From: Chloroflexota bacterium
Lineage (GTDB): Bacteria; Chloroflexota; UBA6077; FW602-bin22; CADDYW01
Reading direction: 5' to 3'
Assembly (NCBI GenBank): GCA_019690095.1
Contig: JADGGD010000001.1
Coordinates: 1 to 64,000, forward strand
Length of the DNA stretch: 64,000 nt
This document shows positions 16,829-24,970 of the stretch, piece after piece. Position numbers and translations under genes: made by a program. The notes under the pieces are model-generated. The model was not told where the DNA came from. It did not search any database and saw nothing but the letters and a program-made list of their open reading frames with translations. Each line of letters opens with the position of its first letter. Position 1 is the stretch's first letter.

Positions 16829-17680
16829 TCATGTCCGGCGCTCCCGGGGGACACCTGCCTCCACGAAGGCCCGGCTCACGACCGCGTACGCCTGGCGCGC
16901 CGCTGCCCAGGGGTCATAATGCGGGCGGCGCTGGACCATCAGACTGATCTCGATGCCGATATCACCGGTCCAGCCGGCCCGGTGCATTGCCCGGAGGTAA
17001 CGGACATAGTCGAACTCGCCCTCGCCCGGGATCAGGAACTCGAAGTCCGGCACGCGCCCGCGCTCGTCTTTAATATGGGTAAAGCAGGCAACCGGCGCCA
17101 TGAGCGCGACACTGTGTTCGATCGGAATCCCCTGGATGTTGAAATGACTGATATCGAAGGTGACCTTCAGGTTCGGGTGCCGCACCAGATCGAGCAACTC
17201 GCGGGTGCGCTCGGGGGTCTCGAGGACGTCGTTGATGTGGGGCTCGATGCCGACAGTCACTCCGCGCTCGGCCGCGTAGTCGCACAGGCGGGTTAGACGC
17301 TCGACGAGGAGATCGCGGCAGGCATCCCAGCTCTGGCCGTGGGCACCAACGGTCGTATCGAGCGATGGGGGGCCGTCTGGACCGGCCAGTTCGACGCAGA
17401 GATCGATCGCACCGGTCAGACGCCGCCAGTTCTCGGCGTGCTCGTCCGGATCGGCTGCCAGGAGCGGGCGGTGGCCAGCGATAGCCGGCAGGGCCAGGTT
17501 GTACTGATCGAGCAGGCGCCGGATGCGCTGCCGCTCGGCCCGATCAAGGGTGTCGAGCTCAGTGCTCCAGCCAGGGATGACCGTGAGCTCGACACTGTCG
17601 AAGCCAATGGCGGCAAGATTCTGCAGGATCTCATCGATGCCGGGCTTCTGCATGCTCCAGGTGCTGTAGCACAATCGCAT
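16829..17680 (-). CDS. Sugar phosphate isomerase/epimerase-like TIM-barrel protein
   Basis: A 283-residue xylose-isomerase-like (AP endonuclease 2 fold) protein. Metal-site signatures include VGIEPHIND, VTFDISHFN, CFTHIKDERG and the late Glu in DIGIEISLM. Such proteins isomerise or epimerise sugars such as keto-inositols or hexuloses, but the reaction cannot be fixed by sequence. It sits 51 bases downstream of a second member of the same fold, so the two probably form an operon for one sugar or inositol pathway. GGAGTGATCTTCC precedes the ATG. Confidence 0.82.
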   Translation of the reverse strand: MRLCYSTWSMQKPGIDEILQNLAAIGFDSVELTVIPGWSTELDTLDRAERQRIRRLLDQYNLALPAIAGHRPLLAADPDEHAENWRRLTGAIDLCVELAGPDGPPSLDTTVGAHGQSWDACRDLLVERLTRLCDYAAERGVTVGIEPHINDVLETPERTRELLDLVRHPNLKVTFDISHFNIQGIPIEHSVALMAPVACFTHIKDERGRVPDFEFLIPGEGEFDYVRYLRAMHRAGWTGDIGIEISLMVQRRPHYDPWAAARQAYAVVSRAFVEAGVPRERRT

Positions 17681-17731
17681 TGGAAGATCACTCCTTCGCC
17701 TCTGCTGTCTCCCCTGCCCGTGCCGCTCGGC

Positions 17732-18535
17732 TTACTGGGCCAGCCACTCCCGCAGGAGCCGCGCGCTGCGGATGACCGTCGGCATCGGATCCGCATCGTG
17801 CGGCTCGTGCTCGATGGAGACCGCTCCCTGGTAGCCGATCTCCTTCAGGGCGTTCACAACCCCCGCAATATCGACGACCCCTTCATCATACGCGCAGGTG
17901 TGCCATTCGTCGCCTACCTGTCGGACCTGCTTCAGGTGCACGTGGAGCAGATGATCCTTGAGTTCATGGGTCGCCTTGACCGCGTCATATCCGAACATGC
18001 CCCAGAAACCGGTATCCTGGGTCAGGCCGATCACCTCACCGTACTCGCCGATCCGAGCAAGCAGCTCGCCGGGCGTCCGCTCCGGGTGGTTCTCAATGGC
18101 GTAGCGGATGCCGTACTCTTTGCCGAGCTCGTATGCGAGCAGGGCGTTGGAGGGATGAAGGCCGACCCCCAGAAGCGGTGCTCCGATCGCCCTGGCCGTC
18201 TGATAGACCTTCTCGGCCTCTGCTCGACTCATATCCGGCCGCCCAAGACCGGCCGTGTAGGCGACGACAGTCAGTCCGTGGCTTTTCAGGATCGCGGCGG
18301 CCTCGTCAACCATTGTGCGCGTGGCGACAAATGGATTCAGGTGGGCAACCCAGAGGTCGATATGCGTGAAGCCGGCCTCGCGCACCAGACGACACAGCTC
18401 GTTGAACTTCTCGGCGAAGCGGGGGCCGTGGAAGGCCTCAACCGTAGCGCGATCCGCCGCGCCCCAGGAGAACGGTCGGAGGGCATAGCCGACTTCGCGG
18501 GCGACGTAGTTGGCGGTGATGAAGGATACGCGCAT
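17732..18535 (-). CDS. Sugar phosphate isomerase/epimerase-like TIM-barrel protein (first of pair)
   Basis: A 267-residue protein of the same xylose-isomerase-like superfamily as its neighbour, with metal-site segments YAIENHPERTP, IGLTQDTGFWG, LLHVHLKQV and AVSIEHEPHD. Start ATG 18535 has AAAGGACAG upstream and begins the barrel directly (MRVSFITANYVAREVGY). The upstream leader carries an exact 14-bp tandem repeat (18554-18581) and an extended -10 promoter. Substrate unknown. Confidence 0.82.
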   Translation of the reverse strand: MRVSFITANYVAREVGYALRPFSWGAADRATVEAFHGPRFAEKFNELCRLVREAGFTHIDLWVAHLNPFVATRTMVDEAAAILKSHGLTVVAYTAGLGRPDMSRAEAEKVYQTARAIGAPLLGVGLHPSNALLAYELGKEYGIRYAIENHPERTPGELLARIGEYGEVIGLTQDTGFWGMFGYDAVKATHELKDHLLHVHLKQVRQVGDEWHTCAYDEGVVDIAGVVNALKEIGYQGAVSIEHEPHDADPMPTVIRSARLLREWLAQ

Positions 18536-18553
18536 TGTGATGGTCTGTCCTTT

Positions 18554-18581
18554 CGTGTTCTGATCGCCGTGTTCTGATCGC
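18554..18581 (-). repeat. Exact 14-bp tandem repeat in the isomerase leader
   Basis: CGTGTTCTGATCGC occurs twice back to back (18554-18567 and 18568-18581), 19 bases before the ATG on the minus strand. It could be a regulator site or a recent slippage duplication. Confidence 0.6.
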
Positions 18582-18640
18582 GCCCCTCTCGCGCTGGGAG
18601 GTGGGCACGGTCCGCCGAGAGTGGCGAGTAATCCACAGCT

Positions 18641-18649
18641 ATTGTACCA
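18641..18649 (-). promoter_or_regulatory. Extended -10 promoter for the isomerase pair
   Basis: TGGTACAAT on the minus strand is a TG-N-TACAAT extended -10 element, ~106 bases before the ATG at 18535. No good -35 is seen, which is usual for this class. It abuts the stop of the isopentenyl-diphosphate isomerase gene. Confidence 0.5.
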
Positions 18650-18654
18650 GCGAT

Positions 18655-19758
18655 TCACGGCCCTGCGGGGTATGCTGGTGCCAGCCATGCTGCTGTTCGG
18701 CCGCTGATTCGACGTGGACGCATCCGCAGATCGGCCAGGCTTGCTGATCCGGTGAGGAACATCGCCACGCGCAGCTCCTCAATGAAGCCGGTGAGCCACT
18801 CGATCACGGCATCGGCGGAGATCTCCGCCTGGGCGAGGACCGGCCGGGCGATGCCGACCAGTGCCGCGCCGAGGTTGATCGCCTTCGCCGCGTCAAGCCC
18901 GCTCCGGATACCGCCGGTCGCGATGATCGGCAGCCCGGCGGTCCGGGCTTCGATGATCGCGACCGGTGTCGGAATGCCCCAATCAGCGAAGGTCTCGCCG
19001 AGCCGCTGTCGGAGGCGGTCACCCCGCCGCTCGGCGCGCCGTGCTTCGAGCATCGCCATGTTGCTGCCGCCCAGTCCTCCGACATCGAGGGCGCGGACGC
19101 CGAGCGTGCGGAGGCGCAGGGCAGCCAGTGCACTCATTCCTGCGCCGGTCTCCTTGGCGATTACCGGCACCGGCACCTCCCGGCAGATCCGCTGGATCGC
19201 TGCAGCCGCGCCGCGGGCACGCGTATCGCCTTCGGGCTGGCAGGCCTCCTGGAGGAAGTTCAGGTGGATAGCCAGTGCATCCGCCGAGATAGCCTGGATC
19301 AGGGCGCGGATCTGCTCGAGGGTGTAGGGCGGCCGTGTGGCCTGGGTGATGAGCTGAGAAGCACCGACGTTCGCGATCAGGAAGGCCCCGGGCGCGGTCT
19401 CGCGGGCGATCGTGTAGGTCGAGAGCAGGGACGGCTCTTCGACCGCCGCGCGCTGGCTTCCAACCCCCATCGCGATCCCCAGCCGCTCCGCCGCGACCGC
19501 CAGACGGCGATTGATCTCGAATGCCCGCGGGTGTCCGCCGGTCATCCCGGCGATCACGATCGGCGCCCGGAGCCGGTGACCGAGGAACGTAACCGACAGG
19601 TCGATCGCATCGCGGTCCACCTCCGGAAGGCAGTCGTGGACCAGCCAGATATCGTCCCAGCCGGCGCCCCGGGTGTGCTCGATCGCCCCGCTCGCCGCGA
19701 TGTCCAGATGCTCGACCTTCCGTTGGGAGGTCAGACCGGTGGTCTCATCAGTGGCCAT
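18655..19758 (-). CDS. fni: Type 2 isopentenyl-diphosphate delta-isomerase
   Basis: A 367-residue FMN-dependent enzyme that interconverts IPP and DMAPP for isoprenoid supply. Family features are RKVEHLDIA near the start, PIVIAGMTGGH, MGVGSQRAA, IANVGASQL, HLNFLQEACQPEGD, VIAKETGAGMS, DVGGLGGSN and IIATGGIRSGLDAAKAI for FMN and substrate binding. Start ATG 19758 is set by AAAGGACA upstream and by family length. The upstream extension in the same frame is not protein-like. It is divergent from the short-chain dehydrogenase at 20005. Confidence 0.93.
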   Translation of the reverse strand: MATDETTGLTSQRKVEHLDIAASGAIEHTRGAGWDDIWLVHDCLPEVDRDAIDLSVTFLGHRLRAPIVIAGMTGGHPRAFEINRRLAVAAERLGIAMGVGSQRAAVEEPSLLSTYTIARETAPGAFLIANVGASQLITQATRPPYTLEQIRALIQAISADALAIHLNFLQEACQPEGDTRARGAAAAIQRICREVPVPVIAKETGAGMSALAALRLRTLGVRALDVGGLGGSNMAMLEARRAERRGDRLRQRLGETFADWGIPTPVAIIEARTAGLPIIATGGIRSGLDAAKAINLGAALVGIARPVLAQAEISADAVIEWLTGFIEELRVAMFLTGSASLADLRMRPRRISGRTAAWLAPAYPAGP

Positions 19759-20004
19759 CGAACGTGTCCTTTCGGGGGCGCCACGCTCTGGAGAATGTCG
19801 CCGGCCGTGCGCCCGGTTATCCCGAGAGGGATTATCTCTTATTCGTCCACAGGCGTCGAGCCGAGCGCATCGATTGAACATCAGGACGCCTGGCGATTCG
19901 GGCCGGCGTGTTCGGCGCGCCGCCCGGTTGTCCACTGTACATTGACGAGCCGCCGTGACCGGTGCTATCGTGGCGACGATATTGTCGCTGGGAGCAAGGG
20001 AGCC

Positions 20005-20769
20005 GTGGCACTGACGATCGATCTTTCCGGAAAGGTGGCTATTGTTACCGGCGCCGGAACGGGTATTGGCGTTGGTATTGCCGAGTCGCTTGCCGAGGCC
20101 GGAGCAGATGTTGCCCTGGTCTACCATGCGAGCCGCGAGGGTGCCGAGAGGCTGGCGGAGAAGGTCCGCCAGATGGGGAGGCGGGCGATTACGATCGCTG
20201 CAGATCTCCAGCGGCTTGCCGATATCGACCGCCTCGTCGCCACGACAGTTGCGGAACTCGGTCCGGTCGATATCCTGATCAACAACTCCGGCATCACTGA
20301 TCCGCACCCGCCGCTCGAGCTCACCGAGGAGCAGTGGGATCGCACGCTCGATATCAACCTGAAGGGGATGTTCTTCTGCTCGCAGCGCGTGGCCCGAGTG
20401 ATGATCGAGCACCGGATCCGGGGAGCCATGGTCAACCTGAGCTCGGTGCATTCCACGGCCCCCTATCTCAACCATACCCACTACGCAGCGAGCAAGGCGG
20501 CCATCAATCAGATGACCCGCTCGCTGGCCCGGCACCTCGCGCCGTACGGCATCCGGGTGAATTGCATCGCCCCGGGAGCGGTGGAGGTTGAGCGCTACTT
20601 TCGGACGATGCCTGATTACAACCGCGACGAGTGGGCAAAGCGGATCCCGCTCGGGCGTGTGGGCTCTCCCGCCGATATCGGACCGGCCGCGGCGTTTCTC
20701 TGCTCGGAGTACGCGAGCTGGGTGACCGGCCAGGTGATCTTCATTGATGGCGGCGGCCTGCTCATGTAG
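20005..20769 (+). CDS. Short-chain dehydrogenase/reductase
   Basis: A 254-residue classical SDR. NAD(P)-binding VTGAGTGIGVGIAE lies near residue 12, NNSGITDP replaces the usual NNAG, and the catalytic set is Ser in NLSSVHS, Tyr and Lys in HYAASKAA. The C-terminal IFIDGGGLLM is typical. The start is a GTG at 20005 with GGAGCAAGGGAG upstream; the long in-frame extension before it is antisense to the isomerase gene and is rejected. It most resembles glucose 1-dehydrogenase/3-oxoacyl reductase-like SDRs. Substrate unknown. Confidence 0.88.
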   Translation: MALTIDLSGKVAIVTGAGTGIGVGIAESLAEAGADVALVYHASREGAERLAEKVRQMGRRAITIAADLQRLADIDRLVATTVAELGPVDILINNSGITDPHPPLELTEEQWDRTLDINLKGMFFCSQRVARVMIEHRIRGAMVNLSSVHSTAPYLNHTHYAASKAAINQMTRSLARHLAPYGIRVNCIAPGAVEVERYFRTMPDYNRDEWAKRIPLGRVGSPADIGPAAAFLCSEYASWVTGQVIFIDGGGLLM

Positions 20770-20845
20770 AGAGACGAGCAGGAAGGCACGGGAGGGACAG
20801 CCGCCAACCAGCCGGTCCCGGGAGCGGCTCTCGCTTCAGCGGTTC

Positions 20846-21829
20846 TCAGTACGCTGCGAGCTGACGGATCGCCTGTTCGATCTTGGGTGCGCTGGGCAGG
20901 TATGCCTCTTCAAGCCGATCATTAAACGGGGCCGCTGGCGCATCGGGTGCGGCAACCCGGATGATCGGCCCATCCAGGGTATCGAAGGCCTCGCTGGCGA
21001 TGATTGCCGCAATCTCCCCGCCGAAGCCGCCGGTGAGCGAATCCTCGTGGACGATCACGACCTTATGAGTCCGCTCGACGGACTCGAGGATGGCAGGCTT
21101 ATCGAGAGGGGAGAGGGTCCGTAGGTCTACCACCTCGACCTCGATGCCGTCGGCGGCGACCGCCTCGGCCGCCTTCAGGCTCTCGTGCACCATCATGCCG
21201 TAGGTCAGGATCGTGAGGTCGCGCCCGGGGCGCCGGACGATGGCCTTTCCCAGGGGGACGGTGTAGTCCTCATCCGGCACCTCCTCTCGAATGAGACGGT
21301 AGGTCCGCTTGTGCTCGAGGAAGAGCACGGGGTCCGGGTCGCGGATCGCGCTTTTGAGCAGCCCTTTGGCATCGCGCGGTGTCGCTGGCGCGACCACCTT
21401 GATCCCCGGCACGTGGGCGAAGGTTGCCTCAATCGACTGGGAGTGGTACAGCCCACCGTGGATGCCCGCCCCATACGGTGTTCGGATGACCAGCGGACAC
21501 CCCCAGGTTCCGTGAGAGCGGTAGCGCATACGTGCGGCTTCGCTGACGATCTGATCCATCGCCGGCCAGATGAAATCAGCAAACTGGATCTCGGCAACCG
21601 GCCGATAGCCGCCGATGCTGGCACCGATCGCGACCCCGATGATCGCCGATTCACTGAGCGGCGTGTCAATCACCCGTCTCTCGCCGTACCGGGCGAGCAG
21701 ACCATCACTGGCGCGAAACACGCCACCGCGGACCCCCACATCCTGTCCGAGGAGGATCACCCGCTCATCCCGTGCCATCTCCTCATCGAGCGCGTCGTGA
21801 ACGGCCTGCAGGACGTTCTTGATGCTCAT
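20846..21829 (-). CDS. 2-oxoacid dehydrogenase E1 component, beta subunit
   Basis: A 327-residue transketolase-like beta subunit with GQDVGVRGGVFRAS, DTPLSESAIIGVAIG, EIQFADFIWPAMDQI and the C-terminal half (VVDLRTLSPLD, VIVHEDSLTGGFG). With the alpha subunit it decarboxylates a 2-oxoacid using thiamine diphosphate. Sequence flavour (branched-chain type: FIWPAMDQIVSEAARMRYRS) suggests branched-chain 2-oxoacids, but pyruvate cannot be excluded. It overlaps the alpha-subunit stop by 4 bases (ATGA). No E2 or E3 gene follows. Confidence 0.93.
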   Translation of the reverse strand: MSIKNVLQAVHDALDEEMARDERVILLGQDVGVRGGVFRASDGLLARYGERRVIDTPLSESAIIGVAIGASIGGYRPVAEIQFADFIWPAMDQIVSEAARMRYRSHGTWGCPLVIRTPYGAGIHGGLYHSQSIEATFAHVPGIKVVAPATPRDAKGLLKSAIRDPDPVLFLEHKRTYRLIREEVPDEDYTVPLGKAIVRRPGRDLTILTYGMMVHESLKAAEAVAADGIEVEVVDLRTLSPLDKPAILESVERTHKVVIVHEDSLTGGFGGEIAAIIASEAFDTLDGPIIRVAAPDAPAAPFNDRLEEAYLPSAPKIEQAIRQLAAY

Positions 21830-22851
21830 GAGCTCTCGCCCTCCTCTGCGAACACATGGGTCAGCAGATCGGACACCTCGGGCTCCGGTGCGGCTTCTGC
21901 GAACGCCACTGCTTCGTCGACCTCAGCGACAACGCTGGCCTGGAGGTCACGATCGGTCGCCTCATCAAGGAAGCCGAGCTCCTTCAGGCGTCGGGCAAAG
22001 GCAGGGATCGGGTCATTCGCCAGGGCGGCCTCGACCTCCTCGCGGGGACGGTACAGGCGATCGTCGTCATCACTGGAATGCGCGGTGAAGCGCGCAACTT
22101 TCGCCTCAATGAGGGTTGGGCCATCGCCGGCCAGCGCACGATTGCGTGCCTCGCGGACTGCCTGATAGACAGCGATGGGATCGCCTCCATCGACGACAAC
22201 CCCGGGCATGCCGTAGCCGGCCGCGCGGCTCGCCACGTCCCGGATCGCCATCTGCTTATGCTGGGGAACTGAGATCGCGTAGCCGTTATTCTCGCAGAAG
22301 AAGATGACCGGCAGGCGGTGGACGGCGGCGAAGTTCAGCCCCTCGTGGAAGTCGCCCTTACTGCTTCCCCCATCGCCAAAGCAGGTGACTGCAATGACAT
22401 CCTCGCCCGAGAGCTTCGCGCTGAGAGCCAGCCCGACTGCGTGCAGGATCTGGGTCGAGACGACGCTCGATCCGGAGATGATGCGCCAGCGAGGATGACT
22501 GAAATGCATGGGAAGCTGACGTCCACCACTGCAGAGATCGGTCGCCTTGGCGAAGATCGTGAGCATGATCTCCCGCGCGGTCATGCCAATGCCGAGCACG
22601 AGCGCCATATCTCGATAGTACGGGCAGATCCAGTCTCGCCCCCGATCAAGCGCGAAGGCCAGGCCAATCTGGGCGGCCTCGTGGCCGCGACTGGTGATGA
22701 CAAATCGGGCACGCCCCTGACGGCTGAGCGCCCAGGCGCGGACATCAAGTGCTCGGCTGAGGAGCATGCAGCGGTACAGCTCGACGAGGGTGTTGGGGTG
22801 CAGGCCAATGCGGTCCAGTAGTGCATCGGATGATTGGCGTGTCGAGACCAC
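21826..22851 (-). CDS. 2-oxoacid dehydrogenase E1 component, alpha subunit
   Basis: A 341-residue alpha subunit. The thiamine diphosphate motif runs from FGDGGSSKGDFHEGLNFA to FFCENNGYAIS, and the phosphorylation-loop-like region is ARFTAHSSDDDDRLYRP. SRGHEAAQIG and GRQLPMHFS match branched-chain enzymes. The GTG at 22851 is preferred because GGGAGGAGAG lies ideally upstream; the ATG at 22893 would translate that binding site into protein. It heads a two-gene operon with the beta subunit. Confidence 0.88.
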   Translation of the reverse strand: MVSTRQSSDALLDRIGLHPNTLVELYRCMLLSRALDVRAWALSRQGRARFVITSRGHEAAQIGLAFALDRGRDWICPYYRDMALVLGIGMTAREIMLTIFAKATDLCSGGRQLPMHFSHPRWRIISGSSVVSTQILHAVGLALSAKLSGEDVIAVTCFGDGGSSKGDFHEGLNFAAVHRLPVIFFCENNGYAISVPQHKQMAIRDVASRAAGYGMPGVVVDGGDPIAVYQAVREARNRALAGDGPTLIEAKVARFTAHSSDDDDRLYRPREEVEAALANDPIPAFARRLKELGFLDEATDRDLQASVVAEVDEAVAFAEAAPEPEVSDLLTHVFAEEGESS

Positions 22852-23428
22852 CTTCCTCTCTCCTCCCTCGGACCGTCTGGCGTGGGATGGCATCGGTCCT
22901 TCGATACAGCATGTGCGAGGGGCGTGCCCTCGTTTCCGTGCCGCTACGGGAGGGCCCGGGGACTGTTCGTGTTCATCCCGTTGCTGGCAATTCCCTCCCG
23001 CTCTCTTGACCGGCTACCAGGGGATATAACACGCAATGGACAGTTTCGGTACGGGTCGGGCGAGCCTCTCACGGCTTTCGGGCACAGCACAACTGCCCGG
23101 GGCACGGCTGATCCTGCGGACCATCGATCCGGGTCTCCGAGTATACGGGGCGGCGAAGGGCTCGTCAAGGGCGCACGTTCACACGGCCGTGCAGACAGCC
23201 GGGCCAGCGGGTGCGGCGTTGCCGCGTATACGATCGGTGTGATAGAATCACCGCGGCCGGTTTGACCGCCGGATCCGTCCGCGTGGCGATCCACGACGGG
23301 CCGTGACGGTGGCGCCGGGGCGATGCCCGTCGGGATGTCAACCGCCGGCCGGGCGTTGTTTCTCGCCAGGTGGCGCCGTCTGATGACCGCGCGGCGCGGC
23401 CGGATGTTACCCCACGCGAGGAACGACC
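22852..23428. other. 577-base intergenic region
   Basis: No open frame here has protein-like composition. It separates the divergent E1 operon and the HlyD-like gene. The only clear element is the promoter candidate at 23219-23248. A TTGACC...TATAAC pair near 23010-23035 has only 13 bases between the boxes and is not a normal promoter. Confidence 0.5.
23219..23248 (+). promoter_or_regulatory. Candidate promoter of the HlyD-like gene
   Basis: TTGCCG (23219-23224), an 18-base spacer and an extended -10 TGATAGAAT (23240-23248). The leader to the GTG at 23429 would be ~175 bases. Confidence 0.45.
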
Positions 23429-24097
23429 GTGAACCGAAAGCGCATCGCCCTCTACGCAGTATTGAGCCTCCTGCCCCTGCTGGCGGCCCTCTGGATCGCC
23501 GGCGTGGACCCGAACTACATCCTCGGCAACTATGTCACAACAAGCAGCGCCTTCGTGACCGGCAACCTGATCGAGGCGAGCGCGCCCGCAAGCGGGGAGG
23601 TCACCCGCATCGTCAGCAGTGTCGGCGATCCGGTCCATCCCGGCCAGATTGTTGCCTACCTGACGACCCTTCCTCAACCGGACCGCCAGCTGCCGGTTGT
23701 TCCGCAGGTCCGGGCCCCAGCAGCCGGGACGATCGTCCACCTGTCCGTGCTTGTCGGTCAGCGCGTGGCCGTGGGAGATCCTGTGGCGATGATCGCCGAT
23801 CTCCAGCAACTTTGGGTGATCGCGGGGATTGACGAAGGCTCCTTCCATGCCGTGCATATCGGCCAGCGCGCCGATGTCTACCTGCCCGCGCTCGACCGCA
23901 CCTTCCCCGGTCGGGTTACCCAGCTCTCGCCGGATCTGAGTGCGAGCGCGCCGCGGTCGGGAGGAACAGCGGCGAGCGGAACAGCCAGCACCTTTCGGCA
24001 GAACAACCAGGTGCCGGTGCGGATCGACTTCGATTACGGTGATGCGCTGGTATACCCGGGGATGTCGGCGAACGTCACCATTTACGTGCGGGGCTGA
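23429..24097 (+). CDS. HlyD-like membrane-anchored adaptor protein (short)
   Basis: A 222-residue protein with one N-terminal membrane segment (~6-25), then a biotinyl-lipoyl-like barrel split as SAPASGEVTRIVSSVGDPVHPGQIVA and VRAPAAGTIVHLSVLVGQRVAVGDPV (each quoted in part by position), and a beta-barrel ending in VRIDFDYGDALVYPGMSANVTIYVRG. The coiled-coil hairpin of typical EmrA/HlyD adaptors is missing, so it is a minimal version. No transporter partner is adjacent. Start is GTG with GAGGAA upstream. Its 3' end overlaps the convergent PHP gene by 16 bases. Confidence 0.78.
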   Translation: MNRKRIALYAVLSLLPLLAALWIAGVDPNYILGNYVTTSSAFVTGNLIEASAPASGEVTRIVSSVGDPVHPGQIVAYLTTLPQPDRQLPVVPQVRAPAAGTIVHLSVLVGQRVAVGDPVAMIADLQQLWVIAGIDEGSFHAVHIGQRADVYLPALDRTFPGRVTQLSPDLSASAPRSGGTAASGTASTFRQNNQVPVRIDFDYGDALVYPGMSANVTIYVRG

Positions 24098-24951
24098 TCC
24101 GGCGCGTTGCGCGCCCGCCAGCGGCGCATGCGCTCAATCGTCTCCGGCGGGATCTCGCGGTCACCGAGGTCGGTCGGGTACATCCCCCGTCCGTGGAAGT
24201 CGGTACCGCCAGTGGGGATGAGGTCAAACTGGCGAGCGATCTCGCAGAGCTGCTCGACCGTGGCAGGCGGGTAGTCACCGTAGTAGCATTCGATGCCCAC
24301 CAGGCCGGCGTCAACGAGCTGACGGACGAAAGCAGTGAGGTCGAAGTCGCTGTCCTCACCGGGGCTGATGTAGGTGGGGTGGGCCAGGACCGGCATTCCG
24401 CCAGCGCGGCGAATGAGCTGGAGCGCCTCAACTGGCGTCAGCTTGAATCGTTCGACGTAGGCCGGGCCGTTGCGGCTGAGGTAGAGATTGAAAGCATCGC
24501 GGATGCTCTCCACGTAGCCCTTCTCGACCATCGCCTGGGCGATGTGCGGGCGTCCGACCGCCCCACTGCCGGCGAGCTCGCGAACGCGGTCGTAGCTGAT
24601 CTCCATCCCGAGGCTGTTCAGCTTGGCCACGATCTGCTGGGCGCGCTGGATGCGCGAGTCGCGCAGTCGCGCCAGGGTCTCCTGAAACTCGGCGTTGTTG
24701 ATATCGACGAAATAGCCGAGCATGTGCACCTCGGAGCGCGGCACGTCGGTGCTGATCTCGACACCCGGCCACACCTCGAGCGGGGTGCCCTGGGCGCGAG
24801 CGAGGGCTTCGACCACCCCGTTGGTCGAGTCGTGATCGGTGATCGCCAGGAGGCGCAGTCCCCGCTCAAGGGCAAAGTCCACCAGTTCAGACGGCGTCAT
24901 CTGGCCGTCCGAGGCTGTTGTATGGGCGTGTAAGTCAACTCGATCGCTCAC
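24082..24951 (-). CDS. PHP-domain phosphoesterase (TrpH/RnaAM-like)
   Basis: A 289-residue metal-dependent phosphoesterase. The PHP metal motifs are visible: DLHAHTTASDG, ITDHDSTNG, GVEIS, VLAHPTYISPG and GTDFHGRG. Family members cleave nucleoside 3',5'-bisphosphates or trim 5' ends of rRNA. The GTG at 24951 has GGGAG at good spacing and is preferred to the ATG at 24981, which would overlap the RNase Y end. The link to an RNase gene just upstream supports an RNA or nucleotide turnover role, by inference. Confidence 0.87.
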   Translation of the reverse strand: MSDRVDLHAHTTASDGQMTPSELVDFALERGLRLLAITDHDSTNGVVEALARAQGTPLEVWPGVEISTDVPRSEVHMLGYFVDINNAEFQETLARLRDSRIQRAQQIVAKLNSLGMEISYDRVRELAGSGAVGRPHIAQAMVEKGYVESIRDAFNLYLSRNGPAYVERFKLTPVEALQLIRRAGGMPVLAHPTYISPGEDSDFDLTAFVRQLVDAGLVGIECYYGDYPPATVEQLCEIARQFDLIPTGGTDFHGRGMYPTDLGDREIPPETIERMRRWRARNAPDQPRT

Positions 24952-24970
24952 GAACTCTCTCCCGCCAGGC

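Noticed and set aside
23010-23035. TTGACC...TATAAC pair in the 22852-23428 gap
   Set aside because: The spacer is only 13 bases, too short for a normal vegetative promoter.
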